Below are positions 20,133 through 29,756 of a DNA stretch of 48,952 nucleotides, in pieces. Origin of the DNA: Duodenibacillus sp. (lineage in GTDB: Bacteria; Pseudomonadota; Gammaproteobacteria; Burkholderiales; Burkholderiaceae_F); NCBI GenBank assembly GCA_017628205.1, contig JAGBZO010000032.1, positions 1 through 48,952 on the forward strand, written 5' to 3'. The notes under the pieces were generated by a model that made no database searches, had not been told where the DNA came from, and saw nothing but the letters and a program-made list of their open reading frames with translations. The position numbers were made by a program, and so were the translations under genes. Each line of letters begins with the position of its first letter. Position 1 is the first letter of the stretch.

Positions 20133-22151
20133 TTACTTGGCTTGCGCCTTGGCCAACTGAGCCTTCTTGCGTGCGATCAACTCGGCGTCGCACTTCGGGC
20201 AGAAGTCGTGACGACCGGAGATGTAGCCGTGCTTCGGACAGATCGAGAAGGTCGGCGTGATCGAAATAAAGGGCACGCGGAAGCGGGTCAAGGTCTTGCG
20301 AACCAAGTCGCGGCAGGCTTCGGCCGAGCTGATGGCTTCGCTCATGTACAAGTGCAATACGGTGCCGCCCGTGTACTTGCTCTGGAGCTGTTCCTGATGC
20401 TCGAGGGCTTCGAACGGATCGTCCGTGTAGTTGACGGGCAACTGAGACGAGTTCGTGTAGTACGGGTTGGTGGTCGTACCGGCCTGCAAAATGTCCGGAT
20501 AGAGCTTCTTGTCTTCCTTGGCGAAGCGATACGTCGTGCCTTCGGCCGGCGTGGCTTCGAGGTTGTACATGTGGCCCGTTTCGGACTGGAATTCAACCAT
20601 GCGTTCGCGGACGTGATCGAGCAACTTGACGGCGAACGCGTGACCGAATTCGGTCGTGATGTCGTGTTCGTTGTTGGTGAAGTTGCGGATCATTTCGTTG
20701 ATGCCGTTGACACCGATCGTCGAGAAGTGGTTGCGCAACGTACCCAAATAACGCTTGGTGTACGGGAACAAGCCCTGGTCGATGTGACGCTGGATAACCT
20801 TGCGCTTGGTTTCCAAGGACTGCTTGGCCAAGTTGAGCAAGTGATCGAGCTGAGCGTACATGGCGGCTTCGTCGCCCTTGTACACGTAACCCAAACGAGC
20901 GCAGTTGACGGTGACGACGCCCAACGAACCCGTTTGTTCGGCCGAACCGAACAAGCCGTTGCCGCGCTTGAGCAGTTCGCGCAAATCGAGCTGCAAGCGG
21001 CAGCACATCGAACGGATCATGTTGGGCTTGAGTTCGGAGTTAACGAAGTTCTGGAAGTACGGCAAACCGTAACGCGCCGTCATTTCAAAGAGCGGCAGGC
21101 AGTTCGGGCTGTCCCAATCGAAGTCGGGCGTGATGTTGTACGTCGGGATCGGGAACGTGAACACGCGACCCTTGGCATCGCCCTTCATCATCACTTCGAT
21201 GTAGGCGCGGTTGATCATGTCCATTTCCTTCTGGAGATCACCGTACGTGAACGACATTTCTTCGCCGCCGATCACGGGATGCTGCTGACGCAAATCTTCC
21301 GGGCACGTCCAGTCGAACGTCAAGTTCGTAAAGGGCGTCTGAGTACCCCAACGGCTCGGCACGTTCAGGTTGTAGATCAATTCCTGGATGCACTGCAACA
21401 CTTCGGAGTACGGCAGGTTGTCCTTGCGGATGAAGGGAGCCATGTACGTGTCGAAGGAGCTGAACGCCTGAGCGCCGGCCCATTCGTTTTGCATGGTGCC
21501 GAGGAAGTTGACGATCTGACCGGTAGCGGAAGACAAGTGCTTGGGAGCGCCTGCTTCGACCTTGCCGGGAACGCCGTTGAAGCCTTCGGTCACGACCGTA
21601 CGCAAGCTCCAACCGGCGCAGTAGCCCGAGAGCATGTCCAAATCGTGGATGTGGATGTCGGCGTTGCGGTGAGCCGCCCCGATTTCGGGGGTGTAAATGT
21701 GATTGAGCCAATAGTTGGCGACGACCTTGCCCGAGACGTTCAAAATCAAACCGCCCAAGCTGTAACCCTGGTTGGCGTTGGCGTTTACGCGCCAGTCGAG
21801 CTGTTCGAGGTATTCGTTGATGGAGCTTTCAACGTTAACCCAGCTCTTCTTGGCGTCGCGGGAACGAGCGCGGTGTTCGCGATAAACGATATAAGCGCGC
21901 AAAGTCTGGAAGCACCCCACTTCGAAAAGAGCGTGCTCTACGGCGTCCTGAATCTGTTCGATATGCGGAACGGCCACGTCAAGCCCGCAAATCTTGGGCA
22001 TAACGCAGTTGTCGGTGATTTCGCGTGCACGTGCGGCACCGAACTCTCCGGTCGCTTTGGCGGCCTTGGTGATGGCAAGGCAGATCTTTTCGCTGTCAAA
22101 TACCTTGACGCTACCGTCGCGCTTGATCAGATGCTTGGGCATCGTAGTCAT
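20133..22151 (-). CDS. nrdD: Class III (anaerobic) ribonucleoside-triphosphate reductase, large part without glycyl-radical segment
   Basis: Reduces ribonucleotides to deoxyribonucleotides under anoxia. The 672-residue protein starts with an ATP-cone (KRDGSVKVFDSEKI, about 1-95), followed by the ten-stranded barrel with NVPSRWGTQTPFTN and NGLFGSAEQTGSLGVVTVN. It ends with a zinc-ribbon-like block (CPKHG to FCPKCD) and a Lys/Ala tail. The R-V-x-G-Y glycyl-radical motif that normally follows the zinc ribbon is absent and is supplied by the 59-residue gene just downstream. The start at 22151 has AAGGAG nine nt upstream. Two NrdR boxes and a leader terminator lie upstream. Confidence 0.94.
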   Translation of the reverse strand: MTTMPKHLIKRDGSVKVFDSEKICLAITKAAKATGEFGAARAREITDNCVMPKICGLDVAVPHIEQIQDAVEHALFEVGCFQTLRAYIVYREHRARSRDAKKSWVNVESSINEYLEQLDWRVNANANQGYSLGGLILNVSGKVVANYWLNHIYTPEIGAAHRNADIHIHDLDMLSGYCAGWSLRTVVTEGFNGVPGKVEAGAPKHLSSATGQIVNFLGTMQNEWAGAQAFSSFDTYMAPFIRKDNLPYSEVLQCIQELIYNLNVPSRWGTQTPFTNLTFDWTCPEDLRQQHPVIGGEEMSFTYGDLQKEMDMINRAYIEVMMKGDAKGRVFTFPIPTYNITPDFDWDSPNCLPLFEMTARYGLPYFQNFVNSELKPNMIRSMCCRLQLDLRELLKRGNGLFGSAEQTGSLGVVTVNCARLGYVYKGDEAAMYAQLDHLLNLAKQSLETKRKVIQRHIDQGLFPYTKRYLGTLRNHFSTIGVNGINEMIRNFTNNEHDITTEFGHAFAVKLLDHVRERMVEFQSETGHMYNLEATPAEGTTYRFAKEDKKLYPDILQAGTTTNPYYTNSSQLPVNYTDDPFEALEHQEQLQSKYTGGTVLHLYMSEAISSAEACRDLVRKTLTRFRVPFISITPTFSICPKHGYISGRHDFCPKCDAELIARKKAQLAKAQAK

Positions 22152-22234
22152 TGGGTGGGGCTCCTTGTGGTAATCGATCGAATAGTCTTATTGCGTCGCG
22201 TCGACCGACAAAAGATCAAAACGACAAGGCGCAA

Positions 22235-22260
22235 AAAACCTCGGGTTAACGTCTAACCCG
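22235..22260 (-). terminator. Leader terminator / possible attenuator of nrdD
   Basis: On the minus strand CGGGTTA and TAACCCG pair around GACGT and are followed by AGG and TTTTTT. It lies about 85 nt before the nrdD ATG and downstream of the NrdR boxes, so transcripts starting near those boxes must read through it. It could be an attenuator. Upstream segments GAGGACGCATCCTC and CCGATGCGCGGCGTCGG can also form hairpins. Confidence 0.6.
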
Positions 22261-22433
22261 CGCGTTTCGGGATCTTTCGGGGGGCTGTGGTCGACTCGGA
22301 CGAGGATGCGTCCTCAGTAGCGTAAACACGCTCCGACGCCGCGCATCGGACGGCTTGAAACCGCCTCGTGCGACATGCGTGTGATGATAGCAGAAAATCG
22401 CTTGATCCATGTTTGCGCCATTCATCCACTCTA

Positions 22434-22478
22434 ACAAGATATGGTGTTATCAACAGATTGCCTCACAACATATAGTGA
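22434..22478 (-). promoter_or_regulatory. Pair of NrdR boxes upstream of nrdD
   Basis: Read on the minus strand, ACACCATATCTTGT (22434-22447) and TCACTATATGTTGT (22465-22478) match the NrdR consensus ACACWATATMTTGT at 13 and 12 of 14 positions. Their start-to-start distance of 31 bp, about three helix turns, is the typical spacing for paired NrdR sites. NrdR represses ribonucleotide reductase operons when dATP is high. Confidence 0.85.
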
Positions 22479-22583
22479 GGCGTTGCACCGCCCTTAATTC
22501 CAAAAATCCCTAATAAATCAAGGCGAGATCGGCTGTTTGGACGAGGAATTTTTCCGGTGATGCATAGGTGTTAACCCTATAAG

Positions 22584-22589
22584 TATAAT
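22584..22589 (+). promoter_or_regulatory. Perfect -10 hexamer in front of the candidate RNA
   Basis: TATAAT, a perfect sigma-70 -10 element. The -35 at 16-18 bp is poor (TGCATA at best), so activity may need an activator. Predicted start near 22596. Confidence 0.45.
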
Positions 22590-22595
22590 ACCGTA

Positions 22596-22806
22596 GATAT
22601 CAAAGCCTGATTTGAGGGTTATGTCCTATTTAGTTTTGCCTACGTTTCTTGGAAAATACACGTTGATTGGTTACACCAATGATGTCTCCCTGCGTGACAA
22701 GTCGCCGAGGGGATTCGCATGAAACCCTCTCCCTTATTTCATGCGAACACGTTAGGCTTGTCACCGCCTTGGCTCGATCCGTTTTTCAGATCGAGCTCTT
22801 TTTTTG
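22596..22806 (+). ncRNA. Candidate structured small RNA with overlapping stems and its own terminator
   Basis: No protein gene lies here on either strand. On the plus strand, in order: hairpin ATTGGT-TAC-ACCAAT (22666-22680); an outer stem GTGACAAG (22694-22701) with CTTGTCAC (22757-22764); inside it GAGGG (22707-22711) pairing with CCCTC (22725-22729), interleaved with an 11-bp perfect stem TTCGCATGAAA (22714-22724) and TTTCATGCGAA (22737-22747). The last two are in pseudoknot order or mutually exclusive. Then an intrinsic terminator GCTCGATC/GATCGAGC with a T run (22772-22805). A perfect -10 lies at 22584. No plus-strand gene follows before 24646, so it is more likely a trans-acting or regulatory small RNA than a leader. 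It matches no RNA family I recognise. Confidence 0.55.
22771..22805 (+). terminator. Intrinsic terminator of the candidate RNA
   Basis: GCTCGATC and GATCGAGC form an 8-bp stem around a 9-nt loop, followed by CTTTTTTTG on the plus strand. Confidence 0.8.
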
Positions 22807-22870
22807 TGTGTCGTTTCTCTCTCCCGCGATGTTGCCGACCGAACGACAAGCGGCAGCCCCCTGAAAAAAA

Positions 22871-22899
22871 AGCGACCGAATCGCTTCGGTCGCTTTTTG
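22871..22899. terminator. Bidirectional terminator at the end of rng
   Basis: AGCGACCGA and TCGGTCGCT pair around a short loop, with eight A before and five T after, so the minus-strand rng transcript ends in a T run. Confidence 0.88.
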
Positions 22900-22929
22900 C
22901 TTCGCCGCAAACGCCGTTCCGGCGCTCTT

Positions 22930-24387
22930 TTACAAAATCACGATGTCGTACTGCTCTTGGGTATAAGCGGACTCAACCTCGAGCGTGACGGGCTTTTGGA
23001 TGAAGTCTTGCAAAAGATCGAGAGCCGGCGACTCTTCTTCAAGGAACATGTCGATCACGGTTTGCGCAGCCAAAATCTTGAACGATTTGGCTTCCTGATA
23101 TTGACGGCACTCGCGCACGATTTCGCGCATGATGTTGTAGCACACCGTACGAGCCGTCTTGATTTCCCCGCGCCCGCCGCACACCGGGCACGGTTCGCAC
23201 AAGGCGTGCGACAAACTTTCACGGGTGCGTTTGCGCGTCATTTCAACCAACCCCAACTCCGTGAAGTCGGACATCGTCAGCTTCGTGCGATCGGACATGA
23301 CGGCGCGACGCAACTCGGCCAAGACGGCGGCGCGATGCTCGTCGCTCGTCATGTCGATGAAGTCGATGATGATGATGCCACCGAGATTGCGAAGGCGCAG
23401 CTGACGGGCGATGGTTTGAGCCGCCTCGAGATTGGTCTTGAACACGGTTTGCGAAAAATCGCGTTTGCCGACGAACCCGCCCGTATTGACGTCGATCGTG
23501 GTCATCGCTTCCGTTTGATCGAGTACGAGGTAACCGCCCGACTTCAAATCGACGCGGCGACCGAGTGACTTTTCGATTTCTTCTTCAATGCCGTAGGACT
23601 CAAAGAGCGGACGATCCCCTTCATACAGAGCCAAACGTTCGACAACCGTCGGCACGAAATGCTCGGCGAACTCCTTGAGCACTTTGAAATTCAGATGACT
23701 GTCCACCCAAATGCGCGAAGTGGACGACTGCACCATGTCGCGCACGACGCGCTTGGCCAAGGGCAGATCGTCGTACAACAGCGCCGGCGCGGGCGAGGTC
23801 GTGGCGCGCTCCGAAATTTCCTTCCACAAGCACCCCAAATAGCGCATGTCGTCAAGGAACTCTTCCTCTGTCGCGCCTTCTTCCGCACAGGTACGAACGA
23901 TGTAACCGCCTTTTTCGCGCTCGTCGCACAGACGCGTGACCTGTTCGCGCAGACGTTCGCGCAACTCGTCGTCTTCGATGCGCTGGCTCACGCCGATATG
24001 CTCGTCGCCGGGCAGATAGACGAGCTTGCGCCCGGCCAGACTGATCGTTGTGGTCAAACGCGCGCCCTTGGTACCGATCGGATCTTTGGCGACCTGAACG
24101 AGCAAGTGTTGTCCCTCGGTCAGGATCTTTTCAATCGGCTTGTACTCGCCGTTGGGCAGACGCGCCTTTTCGATGTCGTGCACATGCAAAAAAGCCGTTC
24201 GCTCCAAACCGACGTCCACAAACGCCGATTGCATCCCCGGCAACACGCGGACGATCCGTCCCATGTACACGTTGCCGACCAAACCGCGACTGGCCGTGCG
24301 TTCGATGTGAAGGTCTTCCAAAATACCGTTCACGAGAATGGCCACGCGAATTTCGCGCGGCGTGCAGTTGATCAAAATCTCTTCCAT
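22930..24387 (-). CDS. rng: Ribonuclease G
   Basis: Endoribonuclease that matures the 5' end of 16S rRNA and degrades mRNA. The 485-residue length matches RNase G (E. coli 489) and excludes the much longer RNase E. An S1 domain lies at about 35-115 (VGNVYMGRIVRVLPGMQSAF). The catalytic Asp pair is in TIDVNTGGF and IIIIDFIDM, and the zinc-link CPVCGGRG lies after them. I chose ATG 24387 (MEEILINCTPREIRV), which aligns with the family start; an ATG seven codons earlier (24408) is possible. The spacing to GGAG is long for the first choice. The divergent transporter gene starts 259 nt away. Confidence 0.93.
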   Translation of the reverse strand: MEEILINCTPREIRVAILVNGILEDLHIERTASRGLVGNVYMGRIVRVLPGMQSAFVDVGLERTAFLHVHDIEKARLPNGEYKPIEKILTEGQHLLVQVAKDPIGTKGARLTTTISLAGRKLVYLPGDEHIGVSQRIEDDELRERLREQVTRLCDEREKGGYIVRTCAEEGATEEEFLDDMRYLGCLWKEISERATTSPAPALLYDDLPLAKRVVRDMVQSSTSRIWVDSHLNFKVLKEFAEHFVPTVVERLALYEGDRPLFESYGIEEEIEKSLGRRVDLKSGGYLVLDQTEAMTTIDVNTGGFVGKRDFSQTVFKTNLEAAQTIARQLRLRNLGGIIIIDFIDMTSDEHRAAVLAELRRAVMSDRTKLTMSDFTELGLVEMTRKRTRESLSHALCEPCPVCGGRGEIKTARTVCYNIMREIVRECRQYQEAKSFKILAAQTVIDMFLEEESPALDLLQDFIQKPVTLEVESAYTQEQYDIVIL

Positions 24388-24579
24388 GATGCGTCTAAAA
24401 AACTCCATGAGTCGTGAGCCTAATTGTAGCCGCTTGCGCCGTAACCGTAGACGCGCCAATGATTTTTGGTGCGCCGCACGCACCAAAACGAAGCGTAGAG
24501 AGCCGCCTCGAGACGATTTCGAGCATCGTTTTGAAGCCATTGCCTACCAAACCTAGGTGATTTGTCTGATATTTAAAAC

Positions 24580-24595
24580 TGGCACGCTTCTTGCT
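24580..24595 (+). promoter_or_regulatory. Sigma-54 promoter of the DASS transporter gene
   Basis: TGGCACG, four bases, TTGCT is an exact match to the -24/-12 consensus TGGCACGN4TTGCW. It is 50 bp from the start codon, a normal leader length. Sigma-54 promoters need an enhancer-binding ATPase, which is not encoded in this window. Confidence 0.8.
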
Positions 24596-24645
24596 TCTTT
24601 ACGAGTGAACAACCCAAACAACGCTCACACGCAAGGAGATACATC

Positions 24646-26181
24646 ATGATGACGACATCCTCTCTCGGATCCTCCGCATCGAAGGCGGCAGAAACGCCCT
24701 CAGCTGCCGCAACGCCCGACAACGAGGGCTCGTTCTTCAAACGCTACGGTCTGCTTTTGGCCATCGCCGTCTTGGCGTTGGTGTGTTGGGCTCCTCAGCC
24801 CGAAGGCCTGTCCGTCACCGGCCAGCGCATGATCGGCATCATGCTGTTTGCCGTGATCGTTTGGAGTACGACGGCCATGTCCTATCCGGTCTCGGCCGGC
24901 GTGATCATGGCGTTGATCGCCATTTTGGTCGGCCTGGCACCAAAACCCGACGCCGCAGGCCTGTTCGGCACAGGCGCGGCCATGCGCATGGCATTGGCCG
25001 GTTTCTCCTCTCCCGCCTTCTGCCTTGTCGGCGCCGCGCTCTTTTTGTCCGCCGCCATGGTACAGACGGGGCTTGACAAGCGTATCGCGCTCAACATTTT
25101 GTCGCGTATCGGAACCGACCCCAAACACATCGTCCTGGGCGTCATTCTGTGCGGCTTCATTCTTTCGTTCTTCGTGCCTTCCACGACCGCTCGCGTGGCT
25201 TGCCTCGTGCCCATCGTCGTCGGGATCGTGCATGCGTTCGGTTTGAGCATGAATTCGAGCTTTGCCGGCTTGCTGATGATTACCGTCGCGCAGATCGATT
25301 CGGTATGGAACATCGGCATTAAAACGGCCGCGGCTCAGAACATGGTCGCCGTCAATTTCATTCGCGAAATGACCGGCGTCGAAATTTCCTGGCTCGAATG
25401 GTTCATCGCCGCCGCTCCGTTGGCGGGCCTCTTGTCCGTCGCCCTTTATTTGATCGTCGCCTATTTGATGCGCAATTCCGTCGGCAACCTCAAAGACGGC
25501 AAGGCGGCCGTTACCGCCCAGCTCAAGGCCATGGGGCCGATCAGCGCCAACGAAATCAAACTGACCGTCATCTCGGTGCTGTTGCTGCTGTGCTGGGTCA
25601 CCGAAAAGAAGCTGCACCCGATCGACACGACGACCGCCACCGTCTGCGCCATCGCTCTGTTGATGCTCCCCGGCATTGGCGTCATGAATTGGAAGGGAAC
25701 GGTCGAACGCATCAACTGGGGCACGATTCTTCTGTTCGGCGTCGGCATCTCCTTGGGATCCGGTTTGCTCGCCACGAAGGCCGCGCAGTGGCTGGCCAAC
25801 GGCATCGTCAACAACTTCGGTTTGGCCAACGCGGAAATCTTCTTCGTGCTTGCCGTTATGGCGGCCTTCCTGATCATCATTCACTTGGGCTTTGCCTCGG
25901 CTACCGGTTTGGCCTCGGCCATCATTCCGATCGTCATCGCCGTGTTCTCCCAGCTTGAGGGCCCCAATGTCAACGTGGTCGGCCTGACGATGATCATGCA
26001 GTACGTCGTGAGCTTCGGTTACATTCTGCCCGTCAACGCTCCCCAGAACATGATCGCCTACTCGACGGGGTCCTTCTCCGTACGCACCTTTGCGATCATC
26101 GGCGTCGTCTTCACCCTGATCGCCTACGCTATGGTGTTGCTGTTGTCCGCCACCTACTGGAGCTGGCTCGGCTTGACCTAA
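24646..26181 (+). CDS. DASS (SLC13)-family anion transporter, probably di/tricarboxylate
   Basis: A 511-residue inner-membrane carrier with about 12-14 hydrophobic segments after a polar 25-residue N terminus. Repeated family features include PSTTARVACLVPIV near 180 and the C-terminal LPVNAPQNMIAYSTG, the second of the inverted substrate/ion-site repeats of divalent anion:sodium symporters and CitT-like exchangers. Likely substrates are C4 dicarboxylates, tartrate or citrate. For an organism with fumarate reductase, succinate export or fumarate/malate uptake would be a natural job, but that is inference. ATG 24646 has AAGGAG seven nt upstream; the next codon is also ATG. Transcribed from a sigma-54 promoter and closed by a terminator, so monocistronic. 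Confidence 0.88.
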   Translation: MMTTSSLGSSASKAAETPSAAATPDNEGSFFKRYGLLLAIAVLALVCWAPQPEGLSVTGQRMIGIMLFAVIVWSTTAMSYPVSAGVIMALIAILVGLAPKPDAAGLFGTGAAMRMALAGFSSPAFCLVGAALFLSAAMVQTGLDKRIALNILSRIGTDPKHIVLGVILCGFILSFFVPSTTARVACLVPIVVGIVHAFGLSMNSSFAGLLMITVAQIDSVWNIGIKTAAAQNMVAVNFIREMTGVEISWLEWFIAAAPLAGLLSVALYLIVAYLMRNSVGNLKDGKAAVTAQLKAMGPISANEIKLTVISVLLLLCWVTEKKLHPIDTTTATVCAIALLMLPGIGVMNWKGTVERINWGTILLFGVGISLGSGLLATKAAQWLANGIVNNFGLANAEIFFVLAVMAAFLIIIHLGFASATGLASAIIPIVIAVFSQLEGPNVNVVGLTMIMQYVVSFGYILPVNAPQNMIAYSTGSFSVRTFAIIGVVFTLIAYAMVLLLSATYWSWLGLT

Positions 26182-26208
26182 CGGCGCTCAATCGGCTGAA
26201 AACAAAAC

Positions 26209-26246
26209 GGGCCGATTCCTTTCGGGGAATCGGCCCTTGATTTTTT
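26209..26246. terminator. Terminator between DASS transporter and CDF exporter
   Basis: GGGCCGATTCC and GGAATCGGCCC form an 11-bp stem, with TTGATTTTTT after it on the plus strand and TTTTGTTTT on the minus side, so it can act in both directions. Confidence 0.9.
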
Positions 26247-26257
26247 CTCGGCCACTC

Positions 26258-27163
26258 TCAATCGCCGTATTCGGGTTGCAACGTCACGTGATCGATGCCG
26301 AATTTTTCCATCATCAAAGCACGCGCCGTTTGAAGCGTGTTTTGCCAATCGACATCCTTTCTCAAGCGAAGATGCGCCGTAATGGCGCCATGCCCCGGCG
26401 CCATCGTCCAGACGTGCAAATCATGCACTTCTTCAACTCCTTCGAGCGATTGCAACGCCACACCCACGTCATCGTAGCGAACCCCTTCGGGAACGCCGTC
26501 CAACAAAACGCGGGCGGAGTCGCGAAAGAGCTCCCACGTCGCATGCAACACCAACAAGCACACGAGCACGGACAAAATCGGATCGGCCACGGCAAAAGCG
26601 TCGCCGCCGAAATAAATGAGCGCGCCGGCCAACAAAGCGGCCACGCTGCCGAGCATGTCGCCAAACACGTGCAGCAATGCGGCGCGCGTGTTGACGTTTT
26701 CTCTGTCACGCGACAAAGACCACGCCACGGCAATGTTGATGCACAAGCCGATCCCGGCGATGATGAAAACCGATTGTCCGGCTACGGGCGGGGGATTGGC
26801 AAAGCGCTCGATCGCTTCCTTGAAAATCCAGGCCACCACGCCGAGCATGGCGATGCCGTTCAAAAAGGCGGCCAACACTTCGATACGGGCATGCCCGTAA
26901 CTGTGATCGTCGTCGGCGCCTTTGCGGCTCAGCCAATTGGCGATCAGTGCAAAGAGCAAACTGGCCGAATCGGTAATCATATGACCGGCGTCGGCAATCA
27001 ACGCCAACGAGTTGGCCCACCAACCGCCAATCAATTCGACGGCGGAAAACAAGGCCGTCAAACCGACCGCAACCGCCAAAGCCGAGGTTTTGACTTTTTG
27101 ACCGCTGTGATCGTGCGCGCTGTCGCCCGCCCCGTGAGCCGCATACTTGTTGTTTTCGTTCAT
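26258..27163 (-). CDS. Cation diffusion facilitator (Zn/Cd efflux, ZitB/CzcD-like)
   Basis: A 301-residue inner-membrane proton/metal antiporter. Six membrane segments carry the metal-site pairs: LIADAGHMITDSASL in segment II and HVFGDMLGS in segment V (the HxxxD pair). A short His-rich N terminus (AHDHSG) and a histidine loop (DDDHSYGHARIE) precede and follow. The cytoplasmic domain has the CDF motif VHDLHVWTMAPGH. The start was set at ATG 27163; a TTG six codons earlier is possible. It lies downstream of argG on the same strand, separated by a terminator-like structure, and is likely expressed on its own. Together with the P1B ATPase it gives two routes for divalent metal export. Confidence 0.9.
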   Translation of the reverse strand: MNENNKYAAHGAGDSAHDHSGQKVKTSALAVAVGLTALFSAVELIGGWWANSLALIADAGHMITDSASLLFALIANWLSRKGADDDHSYGHARIEVLAAFLNGIAMLGVVAWIFKEAIERFANPPPVAGQSVFIIAGIGLCINIAVAWSLSRDRENVNTRAALLHVFGDMLGSVAALLAGALIYFGGDAFAVADPILSVLVCLLVLHATWELFRDSARVLLDGVPEGVRYDDVGVALQSLEGVEEVHDLHVWTMAPGHGAITAHLRLRKDVDWQNTLQTARALMMEKFGIDHVTLQPEYGD

Positions 27164-27183
27164 GATCGACTTTTTCGTCAAAG

Positions 27184-27242
27184 AAAAAACATCCTCCGCC
27201 CGTCATTCGATTCGGTCGACGAATCGAGAACAAGCGGAGGAT
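27184..27242 (-). terminator. Branched terminator between argG and the CDF gene
   Basis: On the minus strand ATCCTCCGC (27234-27242) pairs with GCGGAGGAT (27191-27199) and encloses a second perfect 8-bp hairpin, TCGATTCG with CGAATCGA, then comes GTTTTTTC. The outer stem plus T run is a plausible argG terminator. It sits 20 nt before the CDF start codon, so it could instead be a leader switch for the exporter. Confidence 0.65.
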
Positions 27243-27291
27243 TATCTTACACCGATTTTGAACGGCCTTTTCGAGCCGTTCAAGACCTCAA

Positions 27292-28870
<1,579 letters not shown>

Positions 28871-28911
28871 AAAAAAAACGCACCTCGGTGATCAGTCGAG
28901 GTGCGTTTTTC
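28871..28911. terminator. Terminator of the frdAB operon
   Basis: ACGCACCTCG and CGAGGTGCGT pair around a 9-nt loop; the minus-strand transcript ends in eight T after the stem. The plus side also has five T. Confidence 0.9.
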
Positions 28912-28934
28912 GGTTTTCACCGATCAGACGTCAA

Positions 28935-29738
28935 TTACTTGGCGGTCTTGATGGGGATAGCCTTCTTCGGGGTCGGTACAACAGCGTCGTACTTCTTGAT
29001 ACCCTGTTCAGCCATCTTGCGACGGATGAAGGCGATCTGCGTCTTCAAGGGCAGATCCTTCGGGCAGAAGTCGTGGCAAGCCAACAAGGACATGCAACCG
29101 AACACGCCGGAGTCGTCACCGATAACTTCGTAGAAGTCGGCGTCGTTACGGCTGTCGCGCGGATCCAAACGGAAGCGAGCGATCTTGTTGATGGCTACGC
29201 CGCCGGCGAAGTCCGGACGGAGGCGAACCGTACCGCAACCGGCGATACAGCAACCGCATTCCACGCAGCGGTCGAGAATGTAAACGTCCTCGGCGAGCTG
29301 GGGGTCCATGCGTTCTTCGTGCTTGCGAAGATCAACTTCTTCTTGCTTCATGTGAACCCACGTTTCCATGCGTTCGGACATGTTGCGCATCCACTTACCA
29401 GTGTTGACGGACAAGTCGCCGATCAATTCGAAAGCGGGCAAGGGAGCCAGCGTGAATTCGGTCGGGAGGTCACGGGTCAACGTACGGCAGGCCAAAGCGG
29501 GCTTACCGTTAACCATCATGGCGCAGGAACCGCAGATACCGGCGCGGCATACGAAGTCAAACTGCAAAGAAGGATCCTGCTTGTCACGCAATTCGTTCAA
29601 AGCGATGAACAAGGTCATGGAATCGGCTTCTTCCAATTCAAACGTCTGCATGTGCGGCACGCTTGCGGGATCAGCGGGGTTGTAGCGCAGGATGCTGATC
29701 TTAAGCAAACGGTGCTGCTTCTTCACTTGAGTACTCAT
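28935..29738 (-). CDS. frdB: Fumarate reductase iron-sulfur subunit
   Basis: Carries electrons from the membrane quinol site to the flavoprotein. The 267-residue protein holds all three cluster motifs: a plant-type [2Fe-2S] CRAGICGSC with its fourth Cys in ALAC, a [4Fe-4S] CVECGCCIAGC, and the third-cluster motif CMSLLAC with HDFCPKDLP. The arrangement and the Met/Glu-rich linker resemble the Wolinella-type FrdB rather than E. coli. It is the downstream partner of frdA, 18 nt apart. The frame begins at ATG 29738 with a good AAGGAG site. No membrane anchor gene is adjacent on either side. Confidence 0.93.
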   Translation of the reverse strand: MSTQVKKQHRLLKISILRYNPADPASVPHMQTFELEEADSMTLFIALNELRDKQDPSLQFDFVCRAGICGSCAMMVNGKPALACRTLTRDLPTEFTLAPLPAFELIGDLSVNTGKWMRNMSERMETWVHMKQEEVDLRKHEERMDPQLAEDVYILDRCVECGCCIAGCGTVRLRPDFAGGVAINKIARFRLDPRDSRNDADFYEVIGDDSGVFGCMSLLACHDFCPKDLPLKTQIAFIRRKMAEQGIKKYDAVVPTPKKAIPIKTAK

Positions 29739-29756
29739 TTAAGTCAGCTCCTTTTA

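Noticed and set aside
20037-22256. Open frame of about 740 codons antisense to nrdD
   Set aside because: Same reason; the nrdD frame has clear family motifs.
22596-22806. 6S RNA, SRP RNA or a cobalamin riboswitch
   Set aside because: No long imperfect rod with central bubble, no GGAAGC-type SRP loop and no B12 box; stems and order do not fit.
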